Shown here: piece after piece, positions 7,001 through 14,251 of the stretch | Layout of the letters: each line of letters opens with the position of its first letter | Numbering within the stretch: position 1 is the stretch's first letter | Source of the DNA: Planctomycetota bacterium | GTDB lineage: Bacteria; Planctomycetota; J058 | Assembly (NCBI GenBank): GCA_019636275.1 | Contig: JAHBXY010000066.1 | Location: 1 to 46,108 of the forward strand | Length of the DNA: 46,108 bases | Direction: 5' to 3' | Notes under the pieces: model-generated | Told to the model about the DNA's origin: nothing | The model's input: the letters and a program-made list of their open reading frames with translations, nothing else | Databases searched by the model: none | Position numbers and translations under genes: made by a program

Positions 7001-9947
7001 GCGCGCGGGCGGCCTCGTTCTGGTGCAGCTTGCGCGCGGCCTGCTGCAGGTCGCGATTGAGGGTCTTGAGCGCGCCCTCGAGGTCGTGGCTGATCAGGTT
7101 GCGGTAGGCGTCGAAGGCGTCGTCGAGGTCGTCGAGCGCCGCGGCGAAGGCCGCGTCGTCGCGGCCGCCGGCCGCGCCGCGCAGCTTCTCCCACGACGAG
7201 CCGAGCGCGCGCCGCGCCTCCCAGCGGATGATCGGCCGCTCGACCGCGTCCGACAGCCACTCGCTGGCGTAGAGGACGAGCACGAGCTGGCCCACGTCGA
7301 CGGCCCAGCCGCCGGCGCGGGCGATCCGCCCGTGGCGGGCGAGGAAGCTCGCCGCGCGCTGGCCGAGGCTCGTGCGCACGGCGGCGGCGCGCATGCCGTG
7401 GGTCATGGCCTCGACGGCGGCCGTGCTCAGGCCGAGCGAGGCCAGGTCGATCGCCACGCGGCGGTCGACGCGGCCGCGGACGAGGTTCGGCAGCAGGTAG
7501 CCGGCCGCGATCGTGGCCTGCGCGCGCGCGATCGTGCCGCCGAGCGAGGTGCCGGTCCAGCGCAGGCCGGGGACGTTCTTGGCCCGCCCGGCGACCAGCT
7601 CGAAGCCGGCGCGGCCGCCCGCGGCGCCCACGGCGTAGAGGCCGTAGTCGATCGCGAAGTCGGTCGTGAGCATCTTGTCGAAGAAGCGGCGCACGGCCTG
7701 GTCGTCGCCCGCGGCCGCCTCGCCGAGCTCCTTGATGAACGTCGCCGCCGTGTAGGTCACGAGGTCGCCGCCGATGCGGCCCGCGACGCCCGTGGCCGTG
7801 CGCGCGCGCGAGGTGGTCGAGTTGACCGCGCCGCGGCGGATCGCCAGCGTCTCGTGGAAGGTGGCGTAGCGGCTCGGCCGGCCGATGCTAGGCACGAACA
7901 CGAGGAACGGCAGGTGCCCGCGGTCGGCCGCCAGGCGCCAGGGGGCGTCGCAGCCGAAGTCGACGTCGCCGGCCTGCCGGTACATCGGGTCGAGCGGCAG
8001 GCTCGGGTCCTGCAGCGCCACCTCGAGCGAGTCGATGTCGTCGTCGAGGAGCAGGTCGCCCGGGACCTCGACGTAGGCCTCGAAGTGCACCGGCGTCGAC
8101 GGCGAGCGGCCGTCGGGGAGCGCCCAGCGGACCTCGCGCACGGCACGCTCGCCGGGCGCCAGCGCCAGCGGCGCCTCGACCACGCGCGCGCCGTCGACGG
8201 CGGCCTGGAGGGTGCCCTTGCCGGCGCCGGAGCCGACGTTCTCGACGGTCACCTCGAAGCGGGCCTCGGGCCGCTCGAGCGTGATCGGCTCGACGAGGCG
8301 CACGCCGACGACCGCGTAGCTGGCCTGCGGCCGCGCGGTCGCGGTCCAGGTGGCCACGGTCGCGGCCAGGCACGGGGCCATGGGCCCGGTCGCGGCCGGC
8401 GCCGGCGCCGCGGTGGCCTCGACCCAGGCGCCGCCCGGACCCTCGGCCGGGACGTTGAAGGCGAAGCTCAGCACCTGCGCGGCGCCGGGCGCGAGGTCGG
8501 TGACGGCCTCGGCGGGCGGCGGCGTGCGCGCGCCCTCGGGGGCGGCGGCGACCTGCACGCGCGCGAGCGGCACGTGGCCCAGGTTCGTGACGGTCACCTC
8601 GAGGCGCACGGCCTCGCCGGCCGACGGCTGGGCGGGGACGAGGCGCGCCTCGAGGCCCACCTCGGCGTGCTCGGCGGCGGCGCGGGCCACGGCGCCGGCG
8701 GCGTCGAGGGCGCGCACGGGGACGCGGCGGGCGAGGACGGTGCCCTCGACCTGCGCGATCGGCGCGGCGCCGGCGCGCAGGCAGCGCTCGAGGGCGGCCG
8801 GGTCGAGGGCCGGGCTGCGCGACAGGGCCAGGGCGGCGACGCCGGCCACGAGCGCGGCCGACGACGACGTGCCCTCGGTGAAGCAGGTGCGGTCCTTGTG
8901 GGGCGCGGGGACGAACTCGGCGGGCGCGCACAGGTCGACCTCGGCCGACAGGTTCGTGCACAGGGCCAGGCCGTCGCCGCGCGACGACGTCCCGGCGACG
9001 GCGAACGCGCCCGGCTCGGCCGCCGGCGAGCGCACCTGGTCGAGGCCGTCGTTGCCGGCGGGCGCGACGACGAGCGCGCCCAGCTTGCGCGCCTGGGCCA
9101 CGGCGGCGGCCAGCGTCGGCGAGCGGCCGCGGACGCCCAGGCCCACGTAGATCACCTTCGCGCCGCGGTCGGCCGCGGCGACGATCCCGCGGGCCACGCG
9201 GTCGAGCGGCGCGCCGCCGCGCTCGTCGGCCACGCGCACGGGCAGGACGCGCGCCTTCGGCGCCACGCCCTCGAAGCCGCTCTTCGCCTCGGGCGACGGG
9301 CGGCGGCCGGCGATGATCGCGGCCATGCTCGTGCCGTGCCCGTGCTGGTCGGCGCCGGCGCCGCCCTCCTCGAGCAGGTCGATCGCCGGCTCGCAGGCGC
9401 CGCGCAGGGCCACCTGGTTCGGGTCGAGGCCGGTGTCGACGACGCCGACGACCACCTGCTCGCCCTTCGCCGGCGCGTCGAGCCAGGCCTCGGCCAGGCG
9501 CAGGGCCGCCTTCACCTCGGCGAGGTCGTGGATGTCCGGCGCGGGCGGCAGCGGGCCGCCGGCGCCCTGGCAGGAGCACCGCCCCGTGCCGATCGACGGC
9601 GCGGCCGTGCGGTTGAGCTCGGCCCAGGCCACGCCCGGCAGGCCCTCGAGGGCGCGGACGAGGTCCGGCCCGTCCTCGAGCTCGCCCGGCGCCTCGACGA
9701 CGGCGAACGCCGGCGCCGCGTGCAGGCCGCGCAGGGCGCCGCCCACGTGGGCCGCCGCCGCGCGCGCCGCCACGTCGAGGTCGGCCGCCGTCGTCGTCAG
9801 GCCGACCACGAGCTGCACGCTCGGTCGCGCGGCGACGGGCGCCTCCGGGGTGGCCGGCGCGGGCGCCGGGGTCGTGCGGCCTGCGCACAGGTAGGCCACG
9901 GCCGGCATCGCGAGGATGCCGGCGGCGAGGACGAGCTCCCGCTTCAT
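4020..9947 (-). CDS. Giant secreted subtilisin-family protease fused to a PHP/CehA-like metallohydrolase region
   Basis: 1975 residues. A signal sequence (about 1-21) precedes an I9-like propeptide region ending L-P-G-V-A-W-A-E-L-N (about 45-112). The S8 protease domain follows with Asp171 in VVDTGLD, His204 in HGHGTS, Asn299 in APAGND and Ser361 in GTSSSAA, so the triad and oxyanion residue are complete. Two CARDB-like beta domains follow (V-T-V-T-N-L-G near 450 and V-T-V-E-N-V-G near 566). A unique region with a helical stretch (about 930-1010) comes next. The final part has metal-binding-type motifs of PHP/CehA-McbA hydrolases: D-A-H-Y-H-T (about 1267), T-T-D-H-N-A-F-Y (about 1328) and A-G-S-D-A-H-G-D (about 1554). 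GGAGGG precedes the ATG, and TATCCT lies about 34 nt upstream. The substrate is unknown. Confidence 0.88.
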   Translation of the reverse strand: MKRELVLAAGILAMPAVAYLCAGRTTPAPAPATPEAPVAARPSVQLVVGLTTTAADLDVAARAAAAHVGGALRGLHAAPAFAVVEAPGELEDGPDLVRALEGLPGVAWAELNRTAAPSIGTGRCSCQGAGGPLPPAPDIHDLAEVKAALRLAEAWLDAPAKGEQVVVGVVDTGLDPNQVALRGACEPAIDLLEEGGAGADQHGHGTSMAAIIAGRRPSPEAKSGFEGVAPKARVLPVRVADERGGAPLDRVARGIVAAADRGAKVIYVGLGVRGRSPTLAAAVAQARKLGALVVAPAGNDGLDQVRSPAAEPGAFAVAGTSSRGDGLALCTNLSAEVDLCAPAEFVPAPHKDRTCFTEGTSSSAALVAGVAALALSRSPALDPAALERCLRAGAAPIAQVEGTVLARRVPVRALDAAGAVARAAAEHAEVGLEARLVPAQPSAGEAVRLEVTVTNLGHVPLARVQVAAAPEGARTPPPAEAVTDLAPGAAQVLSFAFNVPAEGPGGAWVEATAAPAPAATGPMAPCLAATVATWTATARPQASYAVVGVRLVEPITLERPEARFEVTVENVGSGAGKGTLQAAVDGARVVEAPLALAPGERAVREVRWALPDGRSPSTPVHFEAYVEVPGDLLLDDDIDSLEVALQDPSLPLDPMYRQAGDVDFGCDAPWRLAADRGHLPFLVFVPSIGRPSRYATFHETLAIRRGAVNSTTSRARTATGVAGRIGGDLVTYTAATFIKELGEAAAGDDQAVRRFFDKMLTTDFAIDYGLYAVGAAGGRAGFELVAGRAKNVPGLRWTGTSLGGTIARAQATIAAGYLLPNLVRGRVDRRVAIDLASLGLSTAAVEAMTHGMRAAAVRTSLGQRAASFLARHGRIARAGGWAVDVGQLVLVLYASEWLSDAVERPIIRWEARRALGSSWEKLRGAAGGRDDAAFAAALDDLDDAFDAYRNLISHDLEGALKTLNRDLQQAARKLHQNEAARARTENLPPALAASRERVMARTEAEADESIRAALARFEAEFGAAIGRVSTRSGRATLTEPGTSRPGLYELQLGLLAELEAQAPAARKAAVAARRETLARQRDLDAGVLAALVAGTGVGAPATVEEVAGTDGLLLHKVTLTARDTWHEETADRELLTAQPNKYAPAGTVRTRRLYHHDVTRDEYWGAPGVSRLDENGKPQESVALLDAPRPLTMKGRYNILRLPRGLLEPLAVGGAVFLRVELEWELSKVVRGAIVRPAEGKHAQVFRVQLGQEKLPTLPGLQGGYLDAHYHTIAEWYNPEPGAVADLELDAPRQKYGGPIPMLVESAWAVGAIDAPTYEAARDKLVTTDHNAFYVADDTLPHRPPYGPTSARESGGLTEHQRMRQLLGQSVGEELCYQKPGLGSVGVHMLDYRSRHYDGTWNAQEPVGRLWRRWTSPLFLPTMEGVLSDFAKGEAGNEHAFAFASHPVSSIPWEVDKLVDALSNYARASDKSFVFKGMQVWNARAGRKHSLNKLYKYVDDLNPFVSTSWQAGHAFDDDIHGALVRYRYLLRMFAAHRHPLDQDVRFVRKHYMVAGSDAHGDFNYTVGGLATVILALAGLNDRTVSTLELEDSAFMKIRNFVATEGQEAPTHMNALARGTSVVTDGPLVWFELDADGSFDAEAGVYDLSSAPRFKDREGRIGGSGAFDGGRTALLANDARPVFRYSYANYDEFGRPVQRDELGRPTRYDGTIDGIGIYKTDLDSGAFAAGTGRRLEANGFLDVHGGRAFGRAFTAPLEPSREGPVRSISAIQLGASTKLDANTSPADVYRCITNPIWAVKVDVVAHLDQAKFDAARGVILPGGLSVELRSPVSLAQDKLAFTIKALDARGKSGQAVATLVADGWADGVDHDGRPFKGGLLRATNRAELPLRGLARFSPPVEGGAAPTNFVTLVAITAKAPRDHFGNALNPVAAWFEVDPQTGAPGRHAVRRTDLTPVTFQPPTGRGIIEALPLREE

Positions 9948-10148
9948 GGGATGTGTCCCTCCGGACTTCCAGCCGGGGAAGAGGATAGGCGATCGCCCCC
10001 CGGCTTGGCCAGCGGGTTCCGCGCGCGTCCGGCGGGCCGGGTTATGACGCCCGAGCCGGTGGCATCAACCTGGTCGGGTCGCCTTGCCGAAGGGTCACGA
10101 ACTCGGACGCTGGTGCGCCCAGGCCACGGGCAGCCGGGCGCGCGCTGT

Positions 10149-10154
10149 TAGCGT
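10149..10154 (+). promoter_or_regulatory. -10-like TAGCGT, 10 nt before the 10165 start
   Basis: TAGCGT is followed by 10 nt and the ATG at 10165, with no Shine-Dalgarno between. This fits a leaderless mRNA. No good -35 box is seen. Confidence 0.35.
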
Positions 10155-10164
10155 GGCGAGCGTC

Positions 10165-10839
10165 ATGAGCGACGCCAAACTACGCGACCTCGAACGGCGC
10201 TGGCGGGAGACCGGCTCCCCGGACGACGAGGCCGCCTACCTGCTGGAGCGCGTGCGAGTGGGGGATCTCAGCCGGGAGCGGTTGGAGTTGGCCGCGTACT
10301 GCGGGAATGAGGGGGCGAGGAGGGCGGGCGCAGCATCCTCAGCACCTGCGGAGACTGGGCTCCAGCCGCTGCTGAACCACGTCTGCGAAACGGAAGGCTC
10401 TCCGGCTGGCGTGGTTGCGGCCCTAGCTGCCGCTCGTTTGGTCTTGCCGCTGTGCGAATCCGAGAGCAACAACGACGCCCCTCGCCGTGCTGTGGAACTA
10501 GCCGAGCGCCTTCTGAATGAGCCAGACTCAAGTGGCCGCCTGGAGCAGCAACTGGGGCGCACTGTCACTGAGGCGAACGGGGCCGGCAAGGCCATGGTGG
10601 CCAATCAAGGGGGGCCGTCGGCTGCAGAACTCGCGGCCTATGCATCGGCCGAGGCTGCGGCCTCGTACCGACGCCCCGGTTACGTTGCAAAGGCAGTGCA
10701 CCGCGCATGGAGCGCCCTCGAATTCGCGGGGAGTGATCGGTCGACCGCAGAGCAACTGCTGAGAAGCACGATCTGCACATCAGTCGTCACCTGGGCTACT
10801 CGCCCTCACCAGCCGACATTCCCAAACAGCCTCACGTAA
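10165..10839 (+). CDS. Unknown protein with L-E-L-A-A-Y-C-G-N-E-G-A-R type N-terminal module
   Basis: 224 residues, no signal peptide, mostly helical. The N-terminus (L-R-D-L-E-R-R-W-R-E-T-G-S, then R-E-R-L-E-L-A-A-Y-C-G-N-E-G-A) is a module I recall from uncharacterised planctomycete and myxobacterial proteins. The rest is Ala/Leu-rich without known motifs. The gene at 11799 carries a diverged version of the same module, so the two are probably paralogues. The ATG at 10165 is chosen over an in-frame ATG at 10084 because the module begins there and TAGCGT sits 10 nt upstream. After about codon 45 the codons are much less GC-biased than in neighbouring genes, suggesting recent acquisition. Confidence 0.7.
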   Translation: MSDAKLRDLERRWRETGSPDDEAAYLLERVRVGDLSRERLELAAYCGNEGARRAGAASSAPAETGLQPLLNHVCETEGSPAGVVAALAAARLVLPLCESESNNDAPRRAVELAERLLNEPDSSGRLEQQLGRTVTEANGAGKAMVANQGGPSAAELAAYASAEAAASYRRPGYVAKAVHRAWSALEFAGSDRSTAEQLLRSTICTSVVTWATRPHQPTFPNSLT

Positions 10840-10923
10840 CAGGCGTGCTCGACAGACTCGAAGATTGTCTTTCCTACCGGAGGCAGTCCCTCAGCAACGC
10901 CCTCCGAGACCAGATTGTTGCCG

Positions 10924-11020
10924 GTGCGCAGCCGATCAGCAGACCCGACCCAGGGGTAGTGCCAAAGGCCGGAAGCCGACGCGCCGGGCTCCGCGCGGCG
11001 CGCGACGGACCGGGAAAGTG
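10924..11020 (+). repeat. Intergenic hairpin repeat, copy A
   Basis: Begins GTGCGCAGCCGATCAG, contains GACCCAGGGGTAGTGCCA, then CGCGCCGGG-CTCCG-CGCGGCGCG and ends GACGGACCGGGAAAG. Its first and last segments are repeated directly afterwards (about 11019-11048). Related copies lie at 12552 and 12717. It sits in a gene-free stretch (10840-11172) between two convergent genes. Confidence 0.75.
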
Positions 11021-11050
11021 CGCAGCCGATCAGCGGACCGGGAAAGTGAG

Positions 11051-11124
11051 GCTACCCAACCATAGGTAGTGGCGCGCGGCTGGAGAAGCGAGCCGCCGAC
11101 CGTGGCACTACCCTGGGTTGGGTC
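11051..11124. repeat. Long palindromic element built from the repeat core
   Basis: Left arm ACCCAACCATAGGTAGTGGC (11054-11073) pairs with right arm GGCACTACCCTGGGTTGGGT (11104-11123) at 16 of 20 positions. An inner stem GCGGCT/AGCCGC encloses GGAGAAGCG. The right arm read on the minus strand contains the ACCCAGGGTAGTGCC core of the neighbouring repeats, so this looks like two head-to-head partial copies. Confidence 0.65.
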
Positions 11125-11172
11125 CACCCGACCCTCCGTGACGACTTGCGGCCGGGCTCAGGCCGGCAGGTC

Positions 11173-11799
11173 CTAATCCCGAAGCGGGGGAGTGGCCGTT
11201 CCGTAGGGTGGCAGAGGAAAGGCGGCTCGTGGACCTGTTGACGTGGGTTGATTGTTCGAAGCGAGGGCCCATGGAACCACCGACTCCCTCATCGCAGTGG
11301 CTACTGGGCCGTCGTCGTCCTCCTCGCGCTCGCCGTTCACCAGAAAGGCCAGTTCCACGTCCAGGTGCTCGCCCGAATAGAACAACGCGCCGATCTTGCC
11401 CCAAGGCTCTAGAGGCCCCTCGTTCGCCAGCACTCGAGCCTCCTCGGCAGCCGAAGCGGCCTCAGCCTCTGTCCCGGCCTGAAGCCAAGCCGTGGCGCAG
11501 TCCAACGCTCTGAGGGTCAGATCTCCTCCACCCCGGAGCCGCCCCAGGGCAAGGACGACACGGACGCATGCCTCAAGACCATGCTGAGCAAGCCACTCCA
11601 CCCATTCCGGCGAGAGAGTACGCGGCCAGCGATCGTGGGGAGAAGTCGAAAGCCGAGCCCCTCGATGGCCCAGGAGCGCTGCAAGGTGGACTCGCTCCGG
11701 ATCCAAAGCTCCAGCTCTCACGGCATGGCGAATCAGCCTCGCCTGAGCTTCAGGCGTCTCGGCCCTCCGATTTAGTTCCCGAAGGATTGCGTCCGCCAT
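11173..11799 (-). CDS. Unknown protein, diverged paralogue of the 10165 gene
   Basis: 208 residues, no signal peptide. The N-terminus reads L-R-E-L-N-R-R-A-E-T-P-E-A-Q-A, then D-P-E-R-V-H-L-A-A-L-L-G-H-R-G-A-R. This parallels the module in the 10165 protein (R-E-R-L-E-L-A-A-Y-C-G-N-E-G-A-R). The rest is helical and acidic (E-R-E-E-D-D-D-G) with a Pro-rich end. No enzyme motif is seen. It converges on the 10165 gene across the repeat region. GC bias is weaker than in the genomic backbone. TACGCT stands 6 nt before the ATG and there is no Shine-Dalgarno. Confidence 0.65.
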   Translation of the reverse strand: MADAILRELNRRAETPEAQARLIRHAVRAGALDPERVHLAALLGHRGARLSTSPHDRWPRTLSPEWVEWLAQHGLEACVRVVLALGRLRGGGDLTLRALDCATAWLQAGTEAEAASAAEEARVLANEGPLEPWGKIGALFYSGEHLDVELAFLVNGEREEDDDGPVATAMRESVVPWALASNNQPTSTGPRAAFPLPPYGTATPPLRD

Positions 11800-11805
11800 G
11801 CGTCT

Positions 11806-11811
11806 AGCGTA
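11806..11811 (-). promoter_or_regulatory. -10-like TACGCT, 6 nt before the 11799 start
   Basis: On the minus strand TACGCT AGACGC ATG. This fits a leaderless mRNA. No -35 box is convincing. Confidence 0.35.
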
Positions 11812-11847
11812 TCAGGGGGGAAGATTTGGGGCGCTGGTGTATCGAAT

Positions 11848-12076
11848 TCAAACCTTGCGCACGACGTTGCCGCGCAGGACCCGGAACTGGATCTCAGGGT
11901 TCAAGAAGTTCACCTTCTCCGAGGCGCTTCGCCGCCAGCCGGCGGCCGCTCCCTCATGTGTGGTCCCGCTAACAATGTATCTCCGGTGTGGCCGAGATAG
12001 CTTCGGAACGATTCGGATCGATCACTCGGAAGAAATCCTCCAATCCCTTGGTTGGATCACCAGACGTCTCCCGCAT
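11848..12076 (-). pseudogene. Possible decayed gene in a low-GC gap
   Basis: The stretch 11800-12197 has no convincing gene and is clearly less GC-rich than its surroundings. On the minus strand two short frames look coding. One starts at ATG 12076 and stops at 11969 (35 codons, containing G-L-E-D-F-F-R-V-I-D-P-N-R). The other is open from 12021 to the stop at 11848 (containing S-E-K-V-N-F-L-N-P-E-I-Q-F-R-V-L). The second has no good start codon. Together they may be the frameshifted remains of one gene; the family is not recognised. Confidence 0.25.
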
Positions 12077-12130
12077 CTCGGACTTCGTTCGGCTTCCCGG
12101 CCGGCGCAGGCGCGCGTCAGCGCTTCGTCG

Positions 12131-12162
12131 CCCCTGACACCCCGCTCAGCGCGAGTCAGGGG
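12131..12162. promoter_or_regulatory. Inverted repeat CCCCTGAC...GTCAGGGG
   Basis: Perfect 8-bp arms (12131-12138 and 12155-12162) separated by 16 bp, 36 bp before the lipoprotein start at 12198. It could be an operator or a weak terminator for transcription coming from the left. Confidence 0.3.
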
Positions 12163-12197
12163 TTGTGCCAGGCAAGGCCGTTGCAGCGAGACGCGTC

Positions 12198-12716
12198 ATG
12201 CGACGCCGCGCCTGCCTTGTCGTCTCCGTCGCGCTCCTCACCGGATGCGCGACCGTGAGGTCCCTTCCCAGGCCGCTCGGCGGCCTCCGCGAACACGCCG
12301 AGATGATGGGGCTCGTCGACCCGCCGCTGCGCGGGTCGAACTGCGTCCCGTTCAGCCTGGACGAGGTCGTCACCACCTTCTACTGGCTGTTCGCGCCCAT
12401 CTCACTCACGGACCTGGCGCTCTCGGCGGCTGCCGACGTGGTCCTCCTGCCCGTCCTCGGTCCGCCTGCCCTGGTCGCCTGGCTCCAGGAGTGGCAACGA
12501 CGTCGACCGCGCCGTGCGGCTGTGAGGCCGCGCTGGACCAGGACCCGCGCTGTGCGCAGCCGTATCACAGCAGCAGACCAGACAGCAGCAGCAGCAGCAG
12601 CAGCAGCAGAGCCGACCCAGGGTAGTGCCATAGGCCGGAACCCGACGCGCCGGGCTCCGCCCGGCGCGCGACGGCCCGGGAGAGCGGGCGCTCTGAGTGC
12701 GCAGCGGGCGCTCTGA
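12198..12716 (+). CDS. YceK/YidQ-like lipoprotein with a repeat-derived C-terminus
   Basis: 172 residues as read. The start M-R-R-R-A-C-L-V-V-S-V-A-L-L-T-G-C gives a lipobox (L-L-T-G-C, Cys17), so this is a membrane-anchored lipoprotein. The segment S-L-T-D-L-A-L-S-A-A-A-D-V-V-L-L-P-V resembles the conserved core of small YceK/YidQ lipoproteins, whose function is unknown. An in-frame ATG at 12165 is less likely because it would bury the lipobox. From about residue 118 the frame reads through the intergenic repeat: (CAG)9 becomes a poly-Ala run, and the stop comes from a 20-bp duplication. The natural end was therefore probably lost by repeat insertion. Confidence 0.6.
   Translation: MRRRACLVVSVALLTGCATVRSLPRPLGGLREHAEMMGLVDPPLRGSNCVPFSLDEVVTTFYWLFAPISLTDLALSAAADVVLLPVLGPPALVAWLQEWQRRRPRRAAVRPRWTRTRAVRSRITAADQTAAAAAAAAEPTQGSAIGRNPTRRAPPGARRPGRAGALSAQRAL
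12552..12690 (+). repeat. Intergenic hairpin repeat, copy B, expanded by (CAG)9
   Basis: Starts GTGCGCAGCC, is interrupted by CAG triplets including an uninterrupted (CAG)9 at 12583-12609, then continues GACCCAGGGTAGTGCCA. The hairpin CGCGCCGGG-CTCCG-CCCGGCGCG is perfect in this copy. It lies inside the 3' end of the lipoprotein frame. Confidence 0.75.
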
Positions 12717-12722
12717 GTGCGC
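12683..12722 (+). repeat. 20-bp direct tandem duplication
   Basis: AGCGGGCGCTCTGAGTGCGC occurs twice without a gap (12683-12702 and 12703-12722), between repeat copies B and C. Confidence 0.85.
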
Positions 12723-12813
12723 AGCCGATCGGCAACAAATCCGACCCAGTGTAGTGCCACTAGGCCGAAACTGACGCGCCGCGCTTCGCGTGGCGCGCCA
12801 CGGACCGGGCGAG
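12717..12813 (+). repeat. Intergenic hairpin repeat, copy C
   Basis: GTGCGCAGCCGATCGGC, then GACCCAGTGTAGTGCCA, then the hairpin CGCGCCGCG-CTT-CGTGGCGCG. The stem differs from copy B, but the paired positions have changed together (GGG/CCC versus GCG/CGT with one G:U). No gene is seen between 12717 and 12928. Confidence 0.75.
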
Positions 12814-12928
12814 CGTCGGATCGGACGGACGCACGGCAAGGACGACAGCGGCAGTCGGGACACGGCGAGCGAACGAGCTCACCAATCCGTTCGCGTCGCA
12901 CACGGGCCTCCGGCAGCGTCGAGCTCCT

Positions 12929-14245
12929 CTACGTCTCCCGGATGCGCAGGCGGTGAAGCACCTGCGCCACCCCGCCGCGCCAGCGGCGCAGGAGGTGACG
13001 GGCGTTGCGGGGCGTGAAGAGCTGGCCGGGCCGGAGGGCGATGTCGGCGTTGTCGAGCGCGAACAGGAGCCGATGCGCCCGCCACGCCGCCGAGTCGCGC
13101 AGCAGGACCAGGCGGGCCGAGACGCACAGCGTCTGCAGCCCCCAGGGATGGGCCAGGGCGTCCTGGAGCGGCTGCGAGCGGACCTCGAGGTCGGCGTCGC
13201 CCGCGGCGGGCAGGACGTCGAACGCGCCGCGCCCGAAGGAGAGCCGGACGCGCGCGGCGAGGTCGGGCACGCGCACGGTCAGCGACCCGAGCGCTCGCAG
13301 GACCACGCCCGGGTAGCGCGCGCGCAGCCGCTCGGCGCGGGCGGCGAAGGTCCGCTCCAGCTCGGGCAGCGGGAGCGGTGGGGTGTCGTCGTAGGGCAGC
13401 CCGGGCACTCGCGCGCGGGCGGCGTCGTAGCGGGCCAGGGCCGGCTCGAGCGGCGGCGGCGCGGCGCCGACCTGCAGCCGGTCCCCCGGGTAGAGCACGG
13501 CCAGGCCCAGGTCCTCCGCGGCGAAGCGGCGGGCCACGTCGCGCGGCCAGCTGGCGAACTCGTTCATGTAGCGGTTGTCGGTCGTGCAGAAGTACACCAG
13601 GCTGGCGAAGGGCACGGTCAGGCCAGCGCCGAGGGCGCGGTGCGCCCGGACCAGAGCGTCGAGCTTCTGCCGCGCCCGGACCGGCAGGACGCGCGCGCGG
13701 TCGACGTGGCCCAGGTAGCCGGCCATCGAGAACTGGCCGAGGAGCACGTCGACCGGGCCCAGGTCGGCCCGGAGCAGGGACAGGTCGTGGTCGCTGACCT
13801 CGCAGTCGTTCAGGTTCAGCACGCTCGCGCCGCCGCTCGAGACCCACAGGGCCGAGTCCATCTGGCCGACCTGGTAGAGGCACACCTCGGTCGCCGGGCG
13901 CAGCCGGGTGCGCGCACGGTGGCGCAGGGGGCGAATGTCATGGAACCCCAGCCGGCGGAGCGCGGAGACGACCTTGTCGCTGCTCAGGTCCTGGAAGAGG
14001 ACGGTCACCCGCCGCCTGAAGGCCGCCGGCAGGGCGCGCAGCGTGGGCAGGTGGAAGTGGTCGGGGTGCTCGTGCGAGATCCAGAGGAAGTCGACCTCGT
14101 CCAGGCGCTCGGACGGGAACGCCGGCTCCGGCCAGAGCCGCCAGGAGCCGTTGAAGGCCGTCCCGGAGAGCCAGGGGTCGGTCCAGATGCGCGCGTCGGC
14201 CGTGCGCAGGAGCACCTGCGCGTGACCGATCAACTCCAGCTCCAT
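12929..14245 (-). CDS. MBL-fold metallo-hydrolase
   Basis: 438 residues, cytosolic. The metallo-beta-lactamase signature H-E-H-P-D-H-F-H is preceded by W-T-D-P-W-L-S-G and followed by further metal-site candidates (N-D-C-E-V-S-D-H-D). The layout resembles the UlaG/NamH-like branch, which includes sugar-nucleotide N-acyl hydroxylases, and the size is larger than a simple UlaG. The C-terminal half (after about residue 300) has no motif I recognise. The substrate is unknown. TAACCT lies 6 nt before the ATG and no Shine-Dalgarno is seen. The gene is followed by repeat copy C and preceded by the SGNH hydrolase gene on the same strand. Confidence 0.8.
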   Translation of the reverse strand: MELELIGHAQVLLRTADARIWTDPWLSGTAFNGSWRLWPEPAFPSERLDEVDFLWISHEHPDHFHLPTLRALPAAFRRRVTVLFQDLSSDKVVSALRRLGFHDIRPLRHRARTRLRPATEVCLYQVGQMDSALWVSSGGASVLNLNDCEVSDHDLSLLRADLGPVDVLLGQFSMAGYLGHVDRARVLPVRARQKLDALVRAHRALGAGLTVPFASLVYFCTTDNRYMNEFASWPRDVARRFAAEDLGLAVLYPGDRLQVGAAPPPLEPALARYDAARARVPGLPYDDTPPLPLPELERTFAARAERLRARYPGVVLRALGSLTVRVPDLAARVRLSFGRGAFDVLPAAGDADLEVRSQPLQDALAHPWGLQTLCVSARLVLLRDSAAWRAHRLLFALDNADIALRPGQLFTPRNARHLLRRWRGGVAQVLHRLRIRET

Positions 14246-14251
14246 GCGCGC

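Noticed and set aside
3303..10151. A very long open frame on the plus strand across the protease gene
   Set aside because: It is antisense to a protein with clear catalytic motifs and reads as Arg/Gly/Ala-rich low-complexity sequence, as expected from GC-rich third positions.
12583..12609. Poly-alanine domain as a functional feature
   Set aside because: It is the translation of a (CAG)9 run inside an intergenic repeat.
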